Assembly: GCA_022181065.1 (NCBI GenBank)
Contig: BQMY01000098.1
Span: forward strand, 1-54,600
DNA length: 54,600 nt
Direction of reading: 5' to 3'
Source: Melioribacteraceae bacterium
GTDB lineage: Bacteria; Bacteroidota; Ignavibacteria; Ignavibacteriales; Melioribacteraceae
In this document: positions 50,207 to 54,600 of the stretch, one piece after another
Position numbering within the stretch: position 1 is the stretch's first letter
Layout of the letters: the number at the start of each line of letters is the position of its first letter
Made by a program: the position numbers and the translations under genes
The notes under the pieces: generated by a model
What the model was told of the DNA's origin: nothing
The model's input: only the letters and a program-made list of their open reading frames with translations
Database searches by the model: none

Positions 50207-51835
50207 ATGTATAGAGATGATTACAAAAACGAATTCAGGGGGATTTTAACTTCATCGGTTCTCGATGATATTGGAATTGCTTTCTGCACCACTACTTTAG
50301 ATGGCAAAATATTGACGATAAATAGAACATTCCTCGAAATGTTTGAATACACAAGTTATAGCGAGGTTGAAAATCTTAATTTCAGAGAGCATTTTTATAC
50401 CAATCCGGGAAGCAGAGACGCGATACTAAATCTGCTCGGTAAAAAAAATATTGTTAAAAACTACCGCTTATTACTTCAGAAAAAGGATGGGGGGAAAGTA
50501 TATACCCAGGTTACAAAGAAGCTGGTTCGAGATAATGGTCGTGATGTTATTGAGACTTCAATAAAGGATATCAGTGATACAATCCTGAAAGAGTATGAGC
50601 TAAAAAAGGAGATTAAAGAACTTAAATCCGGGAATACTCACCATACCCAGGATTCATTTTCCAATGAATTGAAATTTCGCTATCTGCGAGGTATCGGGCA
50701 TGGTGTTCGCACTCCCGTTACATCACTCCTCGGCTATCTCACAATGCTTGAGAACAAACTTTACAAATCGAACGAAGAGTATAATGAAATCCTTAACGAT
50801 TCCAAGTCGGTGGTAACCAAACTTAATGAAACTGTTAACAATCTGATAGATCTCACACGAATTGAAACCGGGAATATTCAGCTTTACGCGGAGAAATTTG
50901 ACATCAAGGATGAGATTACATCAATAGAAACAGCACTTATTACTCTCTATGGTGATTCAGGGTCTGTAATCTTCCGTGTGGAAAAGAGTATTCCTGCTGT
51001 ATTGCGTGGTGACAATCTCAGATACCGTCAGGTACTTATCGGACTCCTAAAATATTTGCGTGAAGTGTTTAAGGTTGAAAACATTACCATTGATATAAAA
51101 TCACATTTTAACAAAGGCAAAAATCAAAAGATATCAACTGTTATCGGTTTTAGGGCGATTGGTAGCAATCTTGATGAAATTGAAAGGTTAAAATCCTCCT
51201 TTGATTCAAGAAGAGAGCTGAATAACATCGAAGAACAGAATCTCGGATTTTTTATTGCGAATGAATATATCAGAGCTCTGGGGGGTAATCTTGAAGTAAA
51301 TGTGGGGGAAGATTCCGGTACACTTCAATTTTCATCCCTCTTTTTTATGGAACAATTACCGAATTCGACAAAAGAAAACGAGTCTGAATCCTCCACCGGA
51401 ACAAACAATAACATTGGTAATGATGGGTTGAATGACAACGCTGACAAAAAAATATTGTTAGTGGAAGATGACAAAGGTAACCGTGGAGTTGAAGAGAAAA
51501 TCCTCAGAAATGCAGGCTACTATGTTTACTCAACCGGTAGCGGTAGAGAAGCGGTAAAAGAACTCGAAAAAAATGATTATGATATTGTTTTGATGGATAT
51601 CGCCATGGAAGATATCGATGGAATATCGGCAACTAAAATGATACGCAACTTTTCTGGTCCTAAAGGTGAGATACCGGTAATAGCTGTGACTGCCCATTGC
51701 AGCATGCAGGATCGCGAAAAATGCCTTGAAGCCGGGATGAATGATTACATATCCAAACCAATAAACTTCAAATACTTAAAATTGACTATTGAACAATGGA
51801 TTAAAAAAAGTGAAAGAAAAGTGGTAAACCTTTAA
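50207..51835 (+). CDS. Hybrid histidine kinase-like protein with PAS and receiver domains; ATPase degenerate
   Basis: A 542-residue soluble signalling protein; the ATG at 50207 follows GAGG at a good distance, better than the TTG at 50195. Order: PAS (~12-125, DIGIAFCTTTLDGKILTINRTFLEMF), HisKA (H-box RGIGHGVRTPVTSLLGY with His165), an ATPase-like region (~210-385) and a receiver (~415-542). Receiver residues are intact (EDD, Asp464 in VLMDIAMEDIDG, AVTAH and SKPI). The ATPase region is eroded: its N-box equivalent is QVLIGLLKYLREVF without Asn, no DxGxG box is seen, and G2 is NLGFFIANEYIRALGG. The H-box has Gly after His in place of Glu. It may act as a phosphate relay rather than as a kinase. 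Confidence 0.85.
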   Translation: MYRDDYKNEFRGILTSSVLDDIGIAFCTTTLDGKILTINRTFLEMFEYTSYSEVENLNFREHFYTNPGSRDAILNLLGKKNIVKNYRLLLQKKDGGKVYTQVTKKLVRDNGRDVIETSIKDISDTILKEYELKKEIKELKSGNTHHTQDSFSNELKFRYLRGIGHGVRTPVTSLLGYLTMLENKLYKSNEEYNEILNDSKSVVTKLNETVNNLIDLTRIETGNIQLYAEKFDIKDEITSIETALITLYGDSGSVIFRVEKSIPAVLRGDNLRYRQVLIGLLKYLREVFKVENITIDIKSHFNKGKNQKISTVIGFRAIGSNLDEIERLKSSFDSRRELNNIEEQNLGFFIANEYIRALGGNLEVNVGEDSGTLQFSSLFFMEQLPNSTKENESESSTGTNNNIGNDGLNDNADKKILLVEDDKGNRGVEEKILRNAGYYVYSTGSGREAVKELEKNDYDIVLMDIAMEDIDGISATKMIRNFSGPKGEIPVIAVTAHCSMQDREKCLEAGMNDYISKPINFKYLKLTIEQWIKKSERKVVNL

Positions 51836-51873
51836 TATATTCTCTCTTCGCACATTACCTTCACAGGTAATCC

Positions 51874-51900
51874 GGGCGGAAGTGCCGCACACTTCCGCCC
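51874..51900. terminator. Shared stem-loop between convergent genes
   Basis: GGGCGGAAGTG (51874-51884) pairs perfectly with CACTTCCGCCC (51890-51900) around a 5-nt loop, 39 bp after the kinase stop and 9 bp after the SDR stop. T-run tails are weak on both sides, but position between convergent genes fits a bidirectional terminator. Confidence 0.6.
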
Positions 51901-51908
51901 ACTTGAAT

Positions 51909-52601
51909 TTATTTTGGATTTGTCGCGAAAACAGTGAGTTCAGTAATAAAACCCCTGTCATTCATTTCAAGAGCACCAACAGTCGCGAACGCTATATCTT
52001 CAGCCATAAGTTTTGTCGGATTGATAGTATCACGTACTTTCTCACCAAAATCGGTCTGCACTTCACTCGGATTTATAAGTATTACCCTTACATTGTATTT
52101 CCTTAACTCGGCTCGCCAGCATTCGGTCATACCTTTCAATGCCCATTTTGACGCCACGTACGCTGACCCGCCCGGGAAACCTTTAAGTCCGGCAGTTGAT
52201 GAGATATTCACAATCGCGCCGTAATCTTTTTCCTTAAATATTTTTGCTGCCTCCCGCGCCATCAGCATCGCGCCTTTCACGTTAGTAGCGAAAATACTTT
52301 CCAAGTCTTCCGCTTTTAAGTCGGTCAGCATTGAAAACTTGCCAAAACCAGCATTATTTATCAGCACATCAAGATATCCATACTCTGACTTCAAATAATC
52401 ATAAAACGCAAGAACTTCTTCTTCACTGGAAACATCACACTTCTGGGCGTCGAAACCTTTTTCCTTTGCGTGGGTCAGTTTATTTTCGTCACGACCGGTT
52501 ACAATAACTTTCGCGCCCTTTTCTTTCAGCTTTAACGCGGTTGTATACCCAATTCCGGCAGTTCCGCCTGTAACAACAATTATTTTATCTTTTACATCCA
52601 T
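51909..52601 (-). CDS. Short-chain dehydrogenase/reductase
   Basis: A 230-residue classical SDR oxidoreductase. The ATG at 52601 is preceded by AAGGAG; a longer frame adds 16 residues with no ribosome binding site. Motifs: the cofactor loop VTGGTAGIGYTTALKL, NNAG in LDVLINNAGFGKFS, and the catalytic Ser-Tyr-Lys in NISSTAGLKGFPGGSAYVASKWALKGM. An NADP-type cofactor is suggested by the basic residue in VTGRDENKL. The short C-terminus (ELTVFATNPK) is common in Bacteroidota relatives. Substrate unknown. Confidence 0.92.
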   Translation of the reverse strand: MDVKDKIIVVTGGTAGIGYTTALKLKEKGAKVIVTGRDENKLTHAKEKGFDAQKCDVSSEEEVLAFYDYLKSEYGYLDVLINNAGFGKFSMLTDLKAEDLESIFATNVKGAMLMAREAAKIFKEKDYGAIVNISSTAGLKGFPGGSAYVASKWALKGMTECWRAELRKYNVRVILINPSEVQTDFGEKVRDTINPTKLMAEDIAFATVGALEMNDRGFITELTVFATNPK

Positions 52602-52752
52602 ATTTTCTCCTTTATTTAACGAAACAACCACCGGAGAACTAATGTTCAATTCAATAAATATTTCTTTTTTTTCTTCGATAATTTAGTAATTTGGCAAAAA
52701 AACTATCGTTGCCTATTTTTACAACTTAATCTTTGAAAATAAAAATTCGTTT

Positions 52753-53214
52753 ATGAAAAAATATTTCATCTATCTTACTTTTTTAACATTTACAATAAGT
52801 TTAAGTGCCGCTGATAGAAATATTGGCATCGGTATCCTGCTTGGAAATCCCTCTTCCATGGTGTTAAAATACAAGCTTGAATCAAATCATTATATTAGTG
52901 GAGGTATCGGGTACGCCCCCTTTACAGATAGCGGAATTGTTATCCACGCCGATTATCTGCATCGTGATTTTGATCTTTTCCCGCAGTTACAATACATGAA
53001 CTTTTATTATGGCTTTGGTGTGAGGTTATCGGATGAGGAGAAAGGGCTGGGAGTTGGCGCGCGTGGGGTAGTTGGTGCGTTCCTTAAACACCGTACTATA
53101 CCCCTTGAAGTATTTTTTGAGACCGCCCCTGTATTTCGGCTTTTCCCGGATACAGAGCTCGGTCTGGATTTTGGTGTTGGAATTCATTACTTTTTTGACT
53201 CTTCAGGCTTCTGA
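52753..53214 (+). CDS. Small outer membrane beta-barrel-like protein
   Basis: A 153-residue exported protein: signal peptide MKKYFIYLTFLTFTISLSAA, then glycine- and aromatic-rich beta strands (NIGIGILLGNPSSMVLKYKL, YISGGIGYAPFTDSGIVIHADYL, FYYGFGVRLSD, LGLDFGVGIHYFF). The alternation and FF-containing C-terminus suggest an eight-stranded outer membrane barrel. No function can be given. Isolated gene. Confidence 0.65.
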   Translation: MKKYFIYLTFLTFTISLSAADRNIGIGILLGNPSSMVLKYKLESNHYISGGIGYAPFTDSGIVIHADYLHRDFDLFPQLQYMNFYYGFGVRLSDEEKGLGVGARGVVGAFLKHRTIPLEVFFETAPVFRLFPDTELGLDFGVGIHYFFDSSGF

Positions 53215-53305
53215 TTTTTGATTAGTAGATAATTTGAACTTTTTTTGTCAATCAATGGTATTTCTTAGTACTTATATGATTCAATTTTTACGAAAGGAAT
53301 CCAAT

Positions 53306-53512
53306 TTGTACAACATCTACGAAAACGTAAAATCTCCCTGCGTTAAACTTTGCCAGCTTGATTTGGAAAAACAAGTATGTACTGGCTGCTTCAGAACAAT
53401 TGGTGAAATCACTAACTGGAGTTTTATGAATCCGATTGAGAAAAAAAATGTTCTCGGTAAACTTGATAAACGAAAAAAAGATTATCTCGATGAGTCAGGA
53501 TTAACCGGTTGA
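53306..53512 (+). CDS. DUF1289-domain protein
   Basis: A 68-residue protein with the DUF1289 pattern: SPCVKLCQLDLEKQVCTGCFRTIGEITNW (four conserved Cys as CxxxC and CxxC). I choose a TTG at 53306 because AAAGGA (53293-53298) stands at the right distance; ATG codons at 53255 and 53276 in the same frame have no visible ribosome binding site. The four Cys probably bind a metal or Fe-S cluster; function unknown. Its TGA overlaps the TTG of cobO (TTGA), so the genes are coupled. Confidence 0.8.
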   Translation: MYNIYENVKSPCVKLCQLDLEKQVCTGCFRTIGEITNWSFMNPIEKKNVLGKLDKRKKDYLDESGLTG

Positions 53513-54033
53513 ATAAAGGTATGATACATATTTATACCGGGAACGGCAAAGGGAAAACAAGCGCTGCTCTTGGCATCGCGGTTCGCGCGGCTGGTGCAGG
53601 ACTTAAAACCCTGATTATTCAGTTTATGAAAGAGTATCCTTACTCTGAAAAAGAGTCACTCAAAGTTTTATCCGAGTATATTACACTCGAACAATATGGC
53701 GGCGATAAATTCGTTTATGAAAAACGACTTCCAAATGAAGAAGAAAAATCTAAAATTTATGACGGAATCACAAGCGCGAAAGAAGCAATAAATGATAAAA
53801 ACTTTGACATCATCATTCTCGACGAAATTTTTATTGGTGTTTATTTCAAGGTTTTTGGAAACCAAGATATCATTTCAATACTGGAAAAACGAAATACTGA
53901 TAAAGAGTTGATTTTAACAGGTCGGTACGCCGATAAAAGTATCATCGAAATGGCTGATCTGGTTACCGAAATGAAAGAAGTAAAGCACTATTACCAACAA
54001 GGTGTTCTTTCAAGAAAAGGTATCGACTCATGA
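53509..54033 (+). CDS. cobO: Corrinoid (cob(I)alamin) adenosyltransferase, CobO/BtuR family
   Basis: A 174-residue P-loop enzyme that transfers the 5'-deoxyadenosyl group of ATP to cob(I)alamin. The P-loop IYTGNGKGKTSAALG (residues ~8-22), the acidic DIIILDEIFIG segment (~99-109) and the C-terminal EMKEVKHYYQQGVLSRKGIDS match the family. The start is the TTG at 53509, because family members begin MNKGYIQVYTG and the next ATG would remove four conserved residues. The TTG overlaps the upstream TGA. It precedes the HAD gene with a 4-bp overlap. The TonB receptor in this window could bring in a corrinoid, but no linkage is shown. Confidence 0.93.
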   Translation: MNKGMIHIYTGNGKGKTSAALGIAVRAAGAGLKTLIIQFMKEYPYSEKESLKVLSEYITLEQYGGDKFVYEKRLPNEEEKSKIYDGITSAKEAINDKNFDIIILDEIFIGVYFKVFGNQDIISILEKRNTDKELILTGRYADKSIIEMADLVTEMKEVKHYYQQGVLSRKGIDS

Positions 54034-54542
54034 AAAGACCTTTGCTGATCGATCTTGATGGTGTTCTTCGACTCGGCAAAACACCTGCTCCGGGGTTAGA
54101 GGAATTTTTCAGCTATATCGCGTCTTCAGATAGGAAATGCGCTATTATAAGCAACACTACACTATCAACAGCAGAATCTATCCTGGCATATTTCGACGAG
54201 AGGAACATAAATGTTCCATGTTTGCTAATGACTGCAGCCGATGCAACCGCTTTTTTTATAAAATCGAAATATGAAAGAGCTGCGGTTTTTGCAACACCAA
54301 CTGTAAAAGAACTTTTCACCGGATTTCTTGATTACCAAAATCCCGAAGTAGTCGTTATGGGTGACATGGGTAAAGAATGGAATTATGTTCTTCTTAACGA
54401 TATTTTCAAGTTTGTGCAAAGTGGCGCCGAACTGGTCGCGATGCAGAAAAATAAATTCTGGTCAACACCCGAAGATGGTTTACTGCTCGATCTTGGCGCG
54501 TTTGTTTCCGCAGTAGAGTATTCAACCGGTAAAACAGTGTGA
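54030..54542 (+). CDS. HAD superfamily hydrolase (NagD-like), C-terminally truncated
   Basis: A 170-residue fragment of a NagD-type HAD phosphatase. Motif I is intact (LIDLDGVLRLG), as is motif II (CAIISNTTLS), and the cap begins normally (ALLLDLGAFVSAVEY-like ending). The usual family length is about 250-260 residues; here the frame stops at TGA 54540-54542 just where VGKPSP with the catalytic Lys should begin, so motifs III and IV are absent. Reading the other two frames after the stop does not restore the family sequence. The ATG overlaps cobO by 4 bp. It is either a decayed gene or a truncated binding protein. Confidence 0.7.
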   Translation: MKRPLLIDLDGVLRLGKTPAPGLEEFFSYIASSDRKCAIISNTTLSTAESILAYFDERNINVPCLLMTAADATAFFIKSKYERAAVFATPTVKELFTGFLDYQNPEVVVMGDMGKEWNYVLLNDIFKFVQSGAELVAMQKNKFWSTPEDGLLLDLGAFVSAVEYSTGKTV

Positions 54543-54579
54543 AGTCCTGAAATAAGTTGCACCATCAAAGGAGTAAATT

Positions 54580-54600
54580 ATGGGACAGCCAGAAAAATAT
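54580..54600 (+). CDS. Start of a further gene (partial)
   Basis: An ATG at 54580 is preceded by AAAGGAG (54568-54574) at ideal distance and opens the frame MGQPEKY before the window ends. Only seven codons are visible, so no product can be given. It is co-directional with the DUF1289-cobO-HAD unit. Confidence 0.5.

Noticed and set aside
52602..52649. Upstream extension of the SDR frame
   Set aside because: AAGGAG precedes the internal ATG at 52601 and the extra residues are not conserved in SDR proteins.

Overview
The window looks like a chromosomal segment of an AT-rich, Gram-negative member of the Bacteroidota/Chlorobiota/Ignavibacteriota (FCB) group, most likely Ignavibacteria-like. Two large secreted proteins end in the QNYPNPFNP-type C-terminal signal of the type IX secretion system (T9SS). 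A Chlorobium-like 2[4Fe-4S] ferredoxin, TonB-dependent and OmpA-like outer membrane proteins and a Bacteroidota-type AMP nucleosidase fit the same assignment. This is inferred from protein features only; no rRNA, tRNA or CRISPR array was seen.

Layout. (1) 1-2.05 kb: the first two genes (jetA, jetB) of a Wadjet anti-plasmid operon that runs off the left edge. (2) 2.25-3.19 kb: a frameshifted DUF1670 gene enclosed by inverted repeats, possibly a small mobile element. (3) 3.2-8.1 kb: a T9SS-exported protein and an OmpA-like protein with calcium-binding-type repeats. (4) 8.3-15.2 kb: metabolic and regulatory genes (sucC, a thioredoxin-like lipoprotein, a STAS protein, an RNA methyltransferase, an RsbRD_N-like protein, icd, ferredoxin) with two copies of a MITE-like repeat. 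(5) 15.5-21.8 kb: a multidomain glycosyltransferase, a T9SS M14 carboxypeptidase and prfA. (6) 22-28.2 kb: a TetR-regulated tripartite RND efflux operon with matching operators before the regulator and the pump. (7) 28.2-33.5 kb: signal peptidase I, a TonB-dependent receptor and an unusual His-rich ORF without any Met codon, all between two ~650-bp near-identical direct repeats. (8) 33.8-38.2 kb: a lipoprotein, an M28 peptidase, a GNAT-nitrilase relative lacking the catalytic Cys, and a PH-domain protein. (9) 38.5-44.9 kb: an operon for a LolA-like carrier, two FtsX/MacB-type permeases, an ATPase and an outer membrane barrel, with a palindromic operator and a nearby TetR gene. (10) 44.9-54.6 kb: a Rieske-like protein with an altered ligand, a Na+/proline-type symporter, PH-domain and membrane proteins, AMP nucleosidase, PAP2 phosphatase, a degenerate hybrid histidine kinase, an SDR, and a DUF1289-cobO-HAD operon in which the HAD gene is C-terminally truncated.

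The most unusual signals are non-coding. A dispersed element recurs at about 9.6, 14.6, 28.2, 32.9 and 44.0 kb; its hairpin changes sequence between copies while base pairing is kept, and one copy is bracketed by a 62-bp duplication of the icd 3' end plus its terminator. Other points of interest are the inverted-repeat-bounded DUF1670 unit, the proposed LolA-ABC-porin export system, and several enzymes or sensors with lost key residues.
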